From: Enterovirga rhinocerotis
GTDB lineage: Bacteria; Pseudomonadota; Alphaproteobacteria; Rhizobiales; Beijerinckiaceae
Length of the DNA stretch: 64,000 nucleotides
Reading direction: 5' to 3'
Assembly (NCBI RefSeq): GCF_004363955.1
Contig: NZ_SNZR01000014.1
Coordinates: forward strand, 1 to 64,000
Part shown: positions 53,045-62,413 of the stretch, in pieces
Numbering within the stretch: the first letter of the stretch is position 1
Layout: every line of letters starts with the position of its first letter
Translations under genes and position numbers: made by a program
Notes under the pieces: generated by a model
What the model was told of the DNA's origin: nothing
Databases searched by the model: none
Seen by the model: only the letters and a program-made list of their open reading frames with translations

Positions 53045-54190
53045 ATGGGCGCTCTTTCCGGGCTCGTCGTGCTGGATCTGTCCTGCCATCTGTCCGGTCC
53101 GTATTGCGGCATGCTGCTCGCGGACCACGGCGCGGACGTCATCAAGATCGAACGCCCCGGCGGGGGTGACGAGGCGCGCGGGATGCCGCCCTTCGTGGGC
53201 GGCGAGAGCGCGCCCTTCATGCTGTGGAACAGGAACAAGCGGTCGGTCGCGCTCGACCTGAAATCCGAGGACGGCAAGGCGGCGTTCCGCGCCTTGGCCC
53301 GGACGGCCGATATCGTCGTCGAGAACTTCCGGCCCGGCACGATGGCGCGCCTCGGCTTCGGCTACGAGGAGCTCGCGGCGATCAATCCGAGGCTGATCTA
53401 CGGTGCGATCTCAGGCTTCGGTCAGACGGGTCCCTATCGCGACCGGGGCGGTTTCGATCTCGTCACGCAGGGCATGTCGGGGCTCATGAGCGTCTGCGGA
53501 CCCGCCGATGGGCCGCCTCATCGCCTGCCCATCGCGATCTCGGACGTGGCGGCGGGAATGCATCTATGCGTCGGCATCCTGAGCGCGCTCGAGGCGCGGC
53601 ATCGGACCGGAAAGGGCCAGTTCGTCGAGGTGTCGCTTCTCGAATCGGCCCTCTCCTATGGGGTCTACGAGGCGGCTCACGTCTTCGCGACGGGTGAGAA
53701 GCCGCCGCGGATCGGGCAGGCCCATCGCGGCTCCTCTCCCTACCAGGTCTTCGAGACGGCCGATGGCTGGATCACCGTCGGGGCGGCCCAGCAGAGCTTC
53801 TGGATGTCGCTCTGCGCGATCCTCGACGCGCCCGAACTCGCCGAGGATCCCCGCTTCCGCGAGAACAGCGACCGGGTCGCGAACAACGCCGAACTCGTCG
53901 AGGTGCTGAGCGCTCATCTGCGCAAGCAGGGCTCGGCTCATTGGCTCGCGGCCCTCGACGCGGCGGGCATCCCGGCCGGGCCGGTGCTCGATTTCGACGA
54001 GGCGCTCTCCGACCCGCAGGTTCTCGCGCGGGAGATGGTCGTCGAGACCACCCACCCGAAGGCCGGTCCGATGCGGACCTTCGGCGTGCCGGCAAAGCTG
54101 TCGATGACGCCGGGCGGTGTCGCTCGCCCGGCTCCGGCACTCGGCGAGCATACCGACGAAGTTCTCGCCTCGATCAACGAGCCCGCCTGA
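53045..54190 (+). CDS. CaiB/BaiF family (type III) CoA-transferase
   Basis: A 381-residue type III CoA-transferase. The N-terminus GALSGLVVLDLS matches the family start better than the ATG 8 codons upstream. Characteristic parts are ADHGADVIKIERPGGGDEAR, LDLKSEDGKAAF, ENFRPGTMARLGFGYEEL and the catalytic Asp region GGFDLVTQGMSGLMSV. It moves CoA between carboxylic acids, probably activating the imported substrate. First gene of the rightward operon before livKHMGF. Confidence 0.92.
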   Translation: MGALSGLVVLDLSCHLSGPYCGMLLADHGADVIKIERPGGGDEARGMPPFVGGESAPFMLWNRNKRSVALDLKSEDGKAAFRALARTADIVVENFRPGTMARLGFGYEELAAINPRLIYGAISGFGQTGPYRDRGGFDLVTQGMSGLMSVCGPADGPPHRLPIAISDVAAGMHLCVGILSALEARHRTGKGQFVEVSLLESALSYGVYEAAHVFATGEKPPRIGQAHRGSSPYQVFETADGWITVGAAQQSFWMSLCAILDAPELAEDPRFRENSDRVANNAELVEVLSAHLRKQGSAHWLAALDAAGIPAGPVLDFDEALSDPQVLAREMVVETTHPKAGPMRTFGVPAKLSMTPGGVARPAPALGEHTDEVLASINEPA

Positions 54191-54238
54191 AACCGGCAGA
54201 CCTCTTGCTTTGGCCTGTTGCCACCTCTGGAGATACCG

Positions 54239-55414
54239 ATGAGCCGATTGTCGATCCGTGCCTTATGTGTCGCCAGCGTTGGACTCGCCTGCTTGTCGCC
54301 GGCCCTGGCGCAGGCGCCGGGCGTCAGCGCCACGAGCATCAAGATCGGCACCTTCGGTGCCCTCACGGGCCCTGGGTACCTCTACGGCAAGCTGCCGATG
54401 AACGGTGTCGAGGTGGTCTTCGACGAGATCAACAAGGCGGGCGGCATCCACGGCCGCAAGCTCGAACTCGTCCGGGAGGACGATCGCTGCGATCCGGCCT
54501 CCGCCATCGGCGCGACGCAGAAGCTGATCTCGCAGGACAAGGTCTTCGCGATCGTCGGCGGCGGCTGCAGCAACCCGACGCTCGCCGCCCGCGAGACGAT
54601 CGAGAAGGCCGGCACGCCTTTCGTCGTCTTCGCCTCGGTGCATGACGGCATCACGACCCCGCCCGCGAAGAACATCTTCAGCGTCGCGACGACCTCCACC
54701 ATCGAGAGCCAGGCGCAGGTCCAGTTCGCGCTGAGCGAGGGCGCCAAGAAGATCGCCGTCGTCTCGATGCGCGATGCCTGGGGCCGGGCGCGCTACACGC
54801 CCCTCATGGAGACGCTGAAGGCGAAGGGCGTGAAGATCGTCGCCGACGAGGAAATGACACCCGATTCCAACGACGCGACGGCCCAGGTGCTGCGGCTCAA
54901 ACAGGCCGGCGCCGACGCCATCCTCATGGTCCTCTATCCGAAGCCCGCCGCGATCTTTGCCCGCGACGCCAACAAGCTGGCCTTCCGTCCTCTCCTGATC
55001 GGCCAGACGGGCATCGCCGATCCGGCCGCCTTCGAGGATCAGGTCGGGGTTCCGGGCGCCACCGCCAAGTTCCGGACGATCTCGATGGTCCGCTACACGC
55101 CGGAGGACCCCGCGGTCGAGAAGTGGCGCAAGGCCATCGAGACGAAGTTCCCCGGCGACCGGCTGTCCGTCTACAACCAGTTCGGCATCGGGGCCGCTCA
55201 GGTTCTCGCGGAGGCCATCCGCCGCGCGGGGCCGGACCTGACGCAGGAGAAGGTCGTCGCGGCCCTCGCCGGACTGAAGGACTTCAACGTCGACGTCTAT
55301 CCCGGTCCGATCTCCTGCTCGGAGACCGATCACCGCTGCCACAAGAGCCCGAACTGGATCATGAAGGAGCCCGGTGGGCCGGTGAAGGTGCTCGGCGCCA
55401 CCCGGGTGGAGTGA
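54239..55414 (+). CDS. Branched-chain amino acid-type ABC substrate-binding protein (LivK-like)
   Basis: A 391-residue exported type-1 binding protein with a signal peptide (cleavage near LAQAP). The mature start IKIGTFGALTGPG, KLELVREDDRCDPASAIG and VVSMRDAWGRARYTPLM are the family marks. GGAG eight bases upstream fixes the ATG. It is followed by the full permease/ATPase set. Such systems often import aromatic acids or amides rather than leucine, and the genomic context favours that. Confidence 0.93.
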   Translation: MSRLSIRALCVASVGLACLSPALAQAPGVSATSIKIGTFGALTGPGYLYGKLPMNGVEVVFDEINKAGGIHGRKLELVREDDRCDPASAIGATQKLISQDKVFAIVGGGCSNPTLAARETIEKAGTPFVVFASVHDGITTPPAKNIFSVATTSTIESQAQVQFALSEGAKKIAVVSMRDAWGRARYTPLMETLKAKGVKIVADEEMTPDSNDATAQVLRLKQAGADAILMVLYPKPAAIFARDANKLAFRPLLIGQTGIADPAAFEDQVGVPGATAKFRTISMVRYTPEDPAVEKWRKAIETKFPGDRLSVYNQFGIGAAQVLAEAIRRAGPDLTQEKVVAALAGLKDFNVDVYPGPISCSETDHRCHKSPNWIMKEPGGPVKVLGATRVE

Positions 55415-55423
55415 TCCGCCTTG

Positions 55424-56302
55424 ATGATGCTCTCCTACATCCTGCTGAGCGGGGTCACGACGGGGGCGCTCTACGCCCTCGTCGCCCTCGGCATCGTGAT
55501 CGTCAACAAGGCCACGGGCGTGATCAATTTCGCCCAGGGCGAACTGTTCATGTTCTCGGGCTTCCTGGCCTGGGCGCTGCACGTGCAGTTCGGGATCGGC
55601 TATCCGCTGACCCTGGTCCTCGCGATCGCGGGCGGATTCCTGCTCGGCGTGATGACGGACCGCATCGCGTTCCAGCCGCTCAAGAACGTCGACGTCGTCA
55701 GCCTGGTCCTCGCGACGGTCGGCATCGCCTTCATCCTGCGCGGCGTCGCCCGCGTGATCTGGGGCGGCAAGGGCGACTACCTGACCTTCCCGCCCATCAC
55801 CTCGCCCGAGCCGATCATGATCGGTGAGATCATGATCATTCCGCAGCAGCTCGCCGTCCTCGCGGGCGCGGTTCTGATCATGGCGCTGTTCTGGCTCTTC
55901 TTCCGCTATACGCGCGCCGGCAAGATGATGCAGGCGACGGCCGACAACGCGAAGGCCGCGACGCTCGTCGGCATCCGGACGGACCGCATCTACGCGCTCG
56001 CCTTCGGCACCGGCACGGCTGTCGCCGCGGCCGCGGCCGTGCTCGCGGCGCCGCTGACGCTTCTGTACCCGGATATGGGCTTCTCGTTCTTCATCAAGGG
56101 CTTCGCCGCGGCGGTCCTCGGTGGGCTCACGAGCCTGCCCGGCGCGATCCTGGGCGGTCTCCTCGTCGGCATCGCGGAGGCGCTCGCCGGCGGCTACATC
56201 GCGTCGAGTCTCATGGAGGTCTCGGGCTTCGTCGTCATCATGCTGGTCCTCGTGATCATGCCGTCGGGCCTGCTCGGCGCGCGCCGGCTGAGGAGGGTGT
56301 GA
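55424..56302 (+). CDS. Branched-chain-type ABC permease (LivH-like)
   Basis: A 292-residue permease with about eight spans. The conserved GALYALVALGIVIVNKATGV and FAAAVLGGLTSLPGAILG segments identify LivH. A TTG one codon earlier has slightly better ribosome-site spacing, so the start is uncertain by one residue. The stop overlaps the next start by one base. Confidence 0.93.
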   Translation: MMLSYILLSGVTTGALYALVALGIVIVNKATGVINFAQGELFMFSGFLAWALHVQFGIGYPLTLVLAIAGGFLLGVMTDRIAFQPLKNVDVVSLVLATVGIAFILRGVARVIWGGKGDYLTFPPITSPEPIMIGEIMIIPQQLAVLAGAVLIMALFWLFFRYTRAGKMMQATADNAKAATLVGIRTDRIYALAFGTGTAVAAAAAVLAAPLTLLYPDMGFSFFIKGFAAAVLGGLTSLPGAILGGLLVGIAEALAGGYIASSLMEVSGFVVIMLVLVIMPSGLLGARRLRRV

Positions 56303-57321
56303 TGGCCTTGTTCGGACGCCGAAACGTTCTGCTCGTTCTGCTCGCGGTCGCGCTCGTCCTGCCGGCCGTGGCGAACAGCTACCAGCTCTATATCGGCAAC
56401 CTCGTCCTCATCTACACGCTGCTGGCCATCGGCATGAACCTGCTGCTGGGCTTTGCCGGGCAGCTGGCCTTCGCCAATGCCGCCATGTTCGGCATCGGCG
56501 CCTACGGGACCGGGCTGCTCCAGGTGCATTTCGGGCTGCCCTTCGCCATCGCGTTTCCCGCCGGGGCGTTGATCGCGGCCGCGGTGGGGCTCGCGATCTC
56601 GTTCCCGGCGCTTCGCCTGAGCGGCCTCTATCTCGCGCTCTCGACCCTCGCCTTCGCGCAATTCACGCAGTGGATCTTCCTGCACTGGGAAGGCGTCACC
56701 TTCGGCGCGGGCGGCTTCAAGACGCCGCAGATCTCCTTCGATCCGCTTCCCGTCAGCAAGCCGGTCGGGCTCTATTATCTGAGCCTCCTCGTCGCGGTCG
56801 CGCTCTACATCTTCGCGCGCAACCTCGTCGCCTCGCGGGTCGGGCGCGCCTTCGTCGCGGTGCGCGACGGGGAGGTCGCGGCGCAATCCCTCGGCGTCGA
56901 CCTTCTGCGCACCAAGGCGCTCGCCTTCGGCATCAGTGGCTTCTATGCCGGCGTGGCGGGCGGGCTCTACTCGCAGGCGCTGAACTACGTCTCGCCCGAG
57001 GGCTACGATCTGTTCCAGATCGTGCTGCACAAGGCCATGATCGTCGTCGGCGGCATGGGGTCGGTCGCGGGCTCTCTGCTCGGTGCCGGCATCATCATCA
57101 TCGTCCTCGAATTGCTGCGGGCGGTGAAGGGGGCGCAGGAGATCGTCTTCGGAGGCATCCTCCTCGTCTTCGTGCTGTTTCTCCGGGGCGGTCTGATCTC
57201 GGTCATCCAGCGCTATGTGAAGGGCTGGGACGAGCCTCTCCATGCCGCGCCGCCACGGCGCGACGAGCCTCCCCCGCTCGCCGTGCCCGCGACGCCGGTC
57301 GCAGAGAGGGCCGCGCCATGA
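56302..57321 (+). CDS. Branched-chain-type ABC permease (LivM-like)
   Basis: A 339-residue permease with the LivM core LLAIGMNLLLGFAGQLAFANA and a long Pro/Arg-rich C-terminal tail. It starts at ATG overlapping the LivH stop, with AGGAGGG just ahead; its end overlaps the LivG start (ATGA). It forms the translocation pore with LivH. Confidence 0.93.
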   Translation: MALFGRRNVLLVLLAVALVLPAVANSYQLYIGNLVLIYTLLAIGMNLLLGFAGQLAFANAAMFGIGAYGTGLLQVHFGLPFAIAFPAGALIAAAVGLAISFPALRLSGLYLALSTLAFAQFTQWIFLHWEGVTFGAGGFKTPQISFDPLPVSKPVGLYYLSLLVAVALYIFARNLVASRVGRAFVAVRDGEVAAQSLGVDLLRTKALAFGISGFYAGVAGGLYSQALNYVSPEGYDLFQIVLHKAMIVVGGMGSVAGSLLGAGIIIIVLELLRAVKGAQEIVFGGILLVFVLFLRGGLISVIQRYVKGWDEPLHAAPPRRDEPPPLAVPATPVAERAAP

Positions 57322-58103
57322 CCGCACCTGCTCTTCGCGTCGAAGGCGTCTCGGTCGGGTTCGGCGGCGTCAGGGTCCTCGAGGGCGTCGATCTCGACGT
57401 GAAGCCCGGCGAGATCCGCGGTCTCATCGGCCCCAACGGCGCCGGCAAGACGACGCTCCTCAACGTCATCTGCGGCATCCACCGTCCCGATGCGGGCCGC
57501 GTCCTGCTCGATGGCGTGCCCATCACGGGCAAGAAGCCGAGCAGCATCGCGCAGCTCGGTCTCGGCCGGACCTTCCAGACCTCGCAGCTCTTCCGCGGCA
57601 TGACGGTTCTCGAGAACCTGATGGCCGGGCTCTATCGCCGGACGACGACGAACGTCCTCGCGGCCGGGCTCAACCTGCGGAGCCACCGCGAGGAGGAGGA
57701 ACGGACGGAGGAGGCGGCCCGCAAGGCGCTGGAATTCGTCGGCATGGCCCAGTTCGCCGATCGCCCCGGTACGGCGCTCTCCTTCGGCCAGCAGCGCGTC
57801 GTCGAGATCGCCCGCACGCTCATCAGCGAGCCCCGCGTCGTGCTTCTCGACGAGCCGGCCGTGGGACTGAGCCTCAATCGCCTCGCCGAATTCGACGCTC
57901 TCCTGCGCCGCATCCGCGACGAGAAGGGCGTCGCTCTGATCCTGATCGAGCACGTGATCCGCCTCGTCATGGACGTCTGCGACCGCGTGACGGTGCTGAG
58001 CTCGGGCCGGCGGATCGCCGAAGGCGTTCCCGACGAGGTCCGCAACGACCGGCAGGTCATCGAAGCCTATCTGGGGAAAGAGCTCCGTGCTCGACATTCG
58101 TAA
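57318..58103 (+). CDS. Branched-chain-type ABC ATP-binding protein (LivG-like)
   Basis: A 261-residue ATPase with Walker A LIGPNGAGKTT, Q-loop RTFQTSQLF, signature LSFGQQRVVEIAR, Walker B VVLLDEPAVGLS and H-loop LIEHVIRLV. The LSFGQQR form of the signature is normal for LivG. It overlaps the LivF gene by 17 bases. Confidence 0.93.
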   Translation: MTAPALRVEGVSVGFGGVRVLEGVDLDVKPGEIRGLIGPNGAGKTTLLNVICGIHRPDAGRVLLDGVPITGKKPSSIAQLGLGRTFQTSQLFRGMTVLENLMAGLYRRTTTNVLAAGLNLRSHREEEERTEEAARKALEFVGMAQFADRPGTALSFGQQRVVEIARTLISEPRVVLLDEPAVGLSLNRLAEFDALLRRIRDEKGVALILIEHVIRLVMDVCDRVTVLSSGRRIAEGVPDEVRNDRQVIEAYLGKELRARHS

Positions 58104-58791
58104 TCTCAAGGTCTCCTACGGCCTGACGCAGGTGCTGCGGGACGTCAGCTTCTCGGTCCCCGAGGGCAAGATCGTCGCGCTGCTGGGCGGCAACGGCTCG
58201 GGCAAGACGACGATGCTCAACACGCTGACGGGGCTCGTGAAGCCCGGCGGCGGCTCGATCCTGTTCCAGGGCCAGGAATGCGCGGGGATCGATGCGAGCG
58301 ACTTCGTCAAGCGCGGGGTGGTTCAGGTGCCGCAGGGGCGCGAGGTCTGGGCGTCGATGTCGGTCGATGACAATCTCGAACTCGGCGCCGCGACCCGGCA
58401 CGACCGGGCGGGCATCAAGACCGACCTCGCCGAGATCTATGAGCTTTTCCCCAAGCTGAAGGTGCATCGGCGCCGCAATGCGGGATCCCTCAGCGGCGGG
58501 GAGCAGCAGATGGTTGCGATCGGCCGCGCGCTGATGGCGAGGCCGAAATGCCTGCTGATGGACGAGCCCTCGGCCGGGCTCGCGCCGTCGATCGTCGCCG
58601 ACATGGTGGACACGATCCTCGCCCTGAACAAGCGGGGTCTCACGATCCTGCTCGTCGAGCAGAATATCGGGGTCGCGGCTGCCGTCGCCGAATATGCCCA
58701 CATCCTCCAGAGCGGCGAGATCGCCTTCTCGGCGCCTGCCCCCGGCCTCGTCGATAACCCCGCCGTCCTCTCGTCCTATCTCGGCCGCTGA
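58087..58791 (+). CDS. Branched-chain-type ABC ATP-binding protein (LivF-like)
   Basis: A 234-residue ATPase with a GTG start inside the end of livG. It has Walker A LLGGNGSGKTT, the LivF-type VQVPQGREVWASMSV, signature LSGGEQQMVAIGRALM and Walker B CLLMDEPSAGLA. Completes the importer. Confidence 0.93.
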   Translation: MLDIRNLKVSYGLTQVLRDVSFSVPEGKIVALLGGNGSGKTTMLNTLTGLVKPGGGSILFQGQECAGIDASDFVKRGVVQVPQGREVWASMSVDDNLELGAATRHDRAGIKTDLAEIYELFPKLKVHRRRNAGSLSGGEQQMVAIGRALMARPKCLLMDEPSAGLAPSIVADMVDTILALNKRGLTILLVEQNIGVAAAVAEYAHILQSGEIAFSAPAPGLVDNPAVLSSYLGR

Positions 58792-58850
58792 GGGTCGAGC
58801 GATCCTCCGCCGCCCGTCGGGGCCGGCCGGTCCAATCCAGGGAGATCCCA

Positions 58851-59828
58851 ATGCTCGAAAAGCTCGCCATGATGCGGTCGGTCGGCAACATTCTCGACAG
58901 TTGCCTCGCCATCAAGCCGAAGGAGCAGCTTCTCGTCCTGACCGACACCGACAACCTGCCGACGGGCCAGCTCTTCGCGCTCGCGGGCGAGGAGCGGGGT
59001 GCGGAGACCATCCTCCTCGTCATGAAGCCGCGCACCCGGCACGGCGAGGAGCTTCCTTCGATCATCGCCGATGCGATGAAGGCGGCGGACGCGATCGTCG
59101 CGCCGACGACCTTCTCGGTGAATCACACGAATGCCCGCAAGCGTGCCAGCGATGCCGGCGCGCGCCTCATCTTCTTCCCCGGCAGCCAGGAGGCGATGTT
59201 CACCGACGGCAGCCTCGATATCGACTTCGTGAAACAGGCCGAGATCATCATGCGGCTCTCGCGGGCCTTCGATGCGGGCAGCCGCGTGCGGGTGACGAGC
59301 GATGACGGCGCGACCGATTTCTCGATCGACATCCGGGGCCGCAAGAGCGTCCCGCAGACCGGCATCTGCCACACGCCCGGCACGATCTCGCCGCCGCCCT
59401 GCATCGAGACTGCGGTCTCGCCGATCGAGGGCTCGACCGAGGGCGTCGCCGTCATCGACGGCGCGGTGGTTCCGGGCGGCGAGGTGCTGGAGCCCTTCAA
59501 GCTCACGCTGTCGGGCGGGCGCATCGTCGACATCGACACGTCGGGCAAGGACGGCCGGAAATTCGCGTCGCTCATCGAGAGCTACGGCGACGACAACATG
59601 TATTGCCATGTCGAACTCGGCATCGGCCTGAACCCGAAGGCCAAGATCGGCCGCGGCATCGAGCTCGAGGACGAGGGTGAGTTCGGCACCCTCCATCTCG
59701 GCATCGGCAACGGCATCACCTTCGGCAGCACCATCCGGGCCGTCGGCCATATCGACCTCGTGATCCGCCATCCGATCGTTCAGATCGACGATGTGATCGC
59801 CCTGAAGAGCCGCGAGGTTCTCGTCTGA
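58851..59828 (+). CDS. NicX/aminopeptidase-T-like metalloprotein
   Basis: A 325-residue protein of the M29-like/NicX (2,5-dihydroxypyridine 5,6-dioxygenase) group. Candidate metal ligands are visible: His253 in CHVELGIG, His300 and Asp302 in the HID motif of RAVGHIDLV, with another His282 in TLHLGIGNG. In NicX an iron is held by two His and one Asp in a His-x-Asp arrangement, which this matches by pattern. It may open an N-heteroaromatic or aromatic ring. No other nicotinate genes are visible, so the substrate may differ. GGGAG precedes the ATG; the next SDR start overlaps its stop. Confidence 0.8.
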   Translation: MLEKLAMMRSVGNILDSCLAIKPKEQLLVLTDTDNLPTGQLFALAGEERGAETILLVMKPRTRHGEELPSIIADAMKAADAIVAPTTFSVNHTNARKRASDAGARLIFFPGSQEAMFTDGSLDIDFVKQAEIIMRLSRAFDAGSRVRVTSDDGATDFSIDIRGRKSVPQTGICHTPGTISPPPCIETAVSPIEGSTEGVAVIDGAVVPGGEVLEPFKLTLSGGRIVDIDTSGKDGRKFASLIESYGDDNMYCHVELGIGLNPKAKIGRGIELEDEGEFGTLHLGIGNGITFGSTIRAVGHIDLVIRHPIVQIDDVIALKSREVLV

Positions 59829-60574
59829 TGGAGGCGTCGGCCTTCGCGCGCGACCTCGATTTCACCGGGAAGCGGGTTCTCGTCACCGGTGCCGCGAACG
59901 GCTTCGGCCGCGCCATCGCGGAGCTTTACGTCGAACTCGGTGCCGAGGTCGTGCTCGCCGATCGGGAGCCCGGCCCCCTGGCCGAGGTCGCGGGCCGGCT
60001 CGGCATGGCCTCGCAGCTCTACGACCAGGCCGACCTCGCCTCGATCGAGCGGCTGCACATGGCGGTGCGCGAGGTCGACATCCTCGTCAACAATGCCGGG
60101 ATCATGGTGGCGAAGCCGCTCCTCGACACCTCGCCGGCCGAGTTGCGCGCGATGATCGACGTCGATTTCGTCGGCGTCGTGCGCCTCATGCAGCTCTTCG
60201 GCGGCGGAATGGTCGCGCGGGGCAAGGGCGTCGTCCTCTCGATCGGCTCGCAGACGGCCTTTGCGGGCGGGGAGGGGCGCGGCGTCTATGCCGCGGCCAA
60301 GGCCGCCATCTCGCAGATCACCCGCTCGGCGGCGGTCGAATGGGGGCCGCGCGGCGTGCGGGTCCTCTGTCTCGCGCCCGGCCGCTCGATCACGCGCATG
60401 ACCGAGGTGACGCGGACCGCCGCGTCCGGCGACCGCGGCATCGCGCGCGTCCCGCTGGGCCGCTGGGGCACCGCCGAGGAGATCGCCAAGATGGCGGTCT
60501 TCCTGACGTCGGACGCCGCGTCCTACATCACCGGCGAGACCGTCATCGCCGATGGCGGCTTCGTCATCGGCTGA
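59828..60574 (+). CDS. Short-chain dehydrogenase/reductase
   Basis: A 248-residue classical SDR. Cofactor loop VTGAANGFGRAIA, NNAG, catalytic Ser in SIGSQT and YAAAK (Tyr-x3-Lys) are all present, with the closing GETVIADGGFVIG. It overlaps the NicX-like stop by one base, so it is very likely the next enzyme of that pathway. Substrate unknown. Confidence 0.9.
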   Translation: MEASAFARDLDFTGKRVLVTGAANGFGRAIAELYVELGAEVVLADREPGPLAEVAGRLGMASQLYDQADLASIERLHMAVREVDILVNNAGIMVAKPLLDTSPAELRAMIDVDFVGVVRLMQLFGGGMVARGKGVVLSIGSQTAFAGGEGRGVYAAAKAAISQITRSAAVEWGPRGVRVLCLAPGRSITRMTEVTRTAASGDRGIARVPLGRWGTAEEIAKMAVFLTSDAASYITGETVIADGGFVIG

Positions 60575-60742
60575 GCGAAGGGCACATCGGCCTGTCTCTA
60601 AACCGCAGGCAGGGGCTTCCCAGCGCGGCACTGCCCGTGGTGAATCGCGTGTCCCGCCGTTGCGCTTCTCGAGGCGACGCGACGGGACAGGGCGTCGTCA
60701 GGCCGGCCGGCGTGACGACCAGAACACGCGACGGGAGAAACC

Positions 60743-61489
60743 ATGCGGCTCAAGGACAAAGTGGCGATCGTGACCGGAGGCGGTTCCGGTTTCGGCGAGG
60801 GGATCGCGCGAAAATTCGTGGCGGAGGGCGCGCGTGTCCTGGTCGCGGATATCGATGGCGCGAAGGCGGAGGCCGTGGCGGCGTCGCTGGGCGATGCGGC
60901 CGTCGCCCGGACGACCGACGTCAGCCGGGCCGAGGACATCGCGGCGGCGGTGAGTGCCGCGGAGGAGGCCTTCGGCCCGCTCGACATCCTCGTCAACAAT
61001 GCGGGCATCTCCTACACGATGCAGCCGTTGGAGGAGACCGACGAGGCCCTGTTCGACCGGGTGGCGGGCGTCAATATGCGCTCGATCTATTACGGGGCGC
61101 GGCAGGTCGTGCCGCGCTTCAAGGCGCGCGGCCGCGGCGTGATCCTGAACGTCGCCAGCACCGGCGGCGTCAGCCCTCGGCCGAACCTCGTCTGGTACAA
61201 TGCCTCGAAGGGCTGGGTGATCACGGCGACGCGCGCCATGGCGGTCGAGCTCGCCTCGTTCGGCATCCGCGTCGTCGCCATCAATCCGGTCGCCGGAGAG
61301 ACGGCGATGCTGGAGACCGTGATGGGCGGATTCACGGCCGAGAAGCGGGCCGCCTTCGCCGGAACCATCCCGCTCGGCCGCTTCTCGACGCCGTCCGACA
61401 TCGCGGACGCGGCCTGTTTCCTCTGCAGCGACGAGGCGTCGCTGATCACGGGCGTCGCTCTCGACGTCGATGGCGGCCGCTGCATCTGA
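60743..61489 (+). CDS. Short-chain dehydrogenase/reductase
   Basis: A 248-residue classical SDR with VTGGGSGFGEGIA, NNAG, the catalytic Tyr-x3-Lys in YNASK, and the ending GVALDVDGGRCI. GGGAG five bases upstream fixes the ATG. The 168-base gap from the previous gene suggests an own promoter or an extended untranslated region. It is the last rightward gene of this island. Confidence 0.9.
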   Translation: MRLKDKVAIVTGGGSGFGEGIARKFVAEGARVLVADIDGAKAEAVAASLGDAAVARTTDVSRAEDIAAAVSAAEEAFGPLDILVNNAGISYTMQPLEETDEALFDRVAGVNMRSIYYGARQVVPRFKARGRGVILNVASTGGVSPRPNLVWYNASKGWVITATRAMAVELASFGIRVVAINPVAGETAMLETVMGGFTAEKRAAFAGTIPLGRFSTPSDIADAACFLCSDEASLITGVALDVDGGRCI

Positions 61490-61528
61490 AGCTTCGCTTC
61501 CGCCATCGAACCATTCGAGGGGGCAGGC

Positions 61529-62356
61529 TCAGTCCGCCTGCCCCAGCGCGGCGTAGCGCGCGATCTCGACGTCGGAGGGCGGGCCGAGCGAGGGATCGCC
61601 GGCCGTGATGCCGCCGTCCACGGGGATGTTCTGCCCCGTCACGAACCGCGCATCGTCCGAGAGGAGGAAGGCGACGACCGGGGCGATGTCGCCCGGCACT
61701 CCGAGGCGGCCCATCGGCGTGCGCCGCTCGATCGCGTCACGATAGGGTTTGACGGCAAAGATCTTGGTGGTCAGTCCGGTCTGGACGTAGCCTGGGCTGA
61801 CGGCGTTCACGCGGATGCCGAGGGGCGCCCATTCGACCGCAAGCGTCTTCGTCAGAAGGCCGACGCCGCCCTTCGAGGCCGTGTAGGAGGCGAGGTTCGG
61901 AGCGCCGAACTGCGAGAGCATCGAGGCGACGTTCACGATCGCGCCCCCACGCCCGGCCGCGATGAGCGCGCGGGCGAAGGCCTGCGAGGTCAGCATCGTG
62001 CCGCGGACGTTGACGTCGAGGATGCGCTGCCAGTCCGCGGTCGTGACGTCGATCGCGGCGGCACGGACATTGGTGCCCGCGCAATTGACGAGGCCGCTCG
62101 CGGGACCGTTTCCGTCGTCCGAGAGGGATCGGAAGAGGCCGGCGATGGCCTCCGGATCGCCGACATCGAGCGCATGCGCCGTCGCCAGGGCACCGTCGTC
62201 CCGCAGGCGCGAGGCGATGGCCTCGGCGGCCTCGATGGCGCGATCCGCGAGGACGACCGCATGGCCGCGCTGCGCCATCAGCGCCGCGATCTCCGCCCCG
62301 ATCCCCGACGCTGCGCCGGTGACGATGACGCGCGATGGCGCCGTTTCCTTGGTCAT
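61529..62356 (-). CDS. Short-chain dehydrogenase/reductase
   Basis: A 275-residue classical SDR with VTGAASGIGAEIA, catalytic YTASK and the ending TGQNIPVDGGITAG. A good AGGGAG decides this ATG over one eight codons upstream. Convergent with the previous SDR, and followed upstream by the alpha-hydroxyacid oxidase, with which it shares a leftward operon (57-base gap). Confidence 0.9.
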   Translation of the reverse strand: MTKETAPSRVIVTGAASGIGAEIAALMAQRGHAVVLADRAIEAAEAIASRLRDDGALATAHALDVGDPEAIAGLFRSLSDDGNGPASGLVNCAGTNVRAAAIDVTTADWQRILDVNVRGTMLTSQAFARALIAAGRGGAIVNVASMLSQFGAPNLASYTASKGGVGLLTKTLAVEWAPLGIRVNAVSPGYVQTGLTTKIFAVKPYRDAIERRTPMGRLGVPGDIAPVVAFLLSDDARFVTGQNIPVDGGITAGDPSLGPPSDVEIARYAALGQAD

Positions 62357-62413
62357 TCCGTTCTCCCTGTTGTCTGACATCCTCTCGTCCCGTCGTCCGG
62401 TCGGCCCGCGCCG

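Noticed and set aside
52139-53128. Open frame extending hydantoinase A upstream across the crotonase gene
   Set aside because: It is an Arg-rich shadow of the crotonase; GVDVGGTFTD next to the chosen ATG is the true family start.
57318-58103. Non-canonical ABC signature LSFGQQR in the LivG-like protein
   Set aside because: This form is usual for LivG ATPases and not a defect.
58851-60574. Nicotinate degradation (nic) cluster
   Set aside because: Only the NicX-like gene matches. NicA/B/C/D/F-type genes are absent from the window, so I do not assign that pathway.
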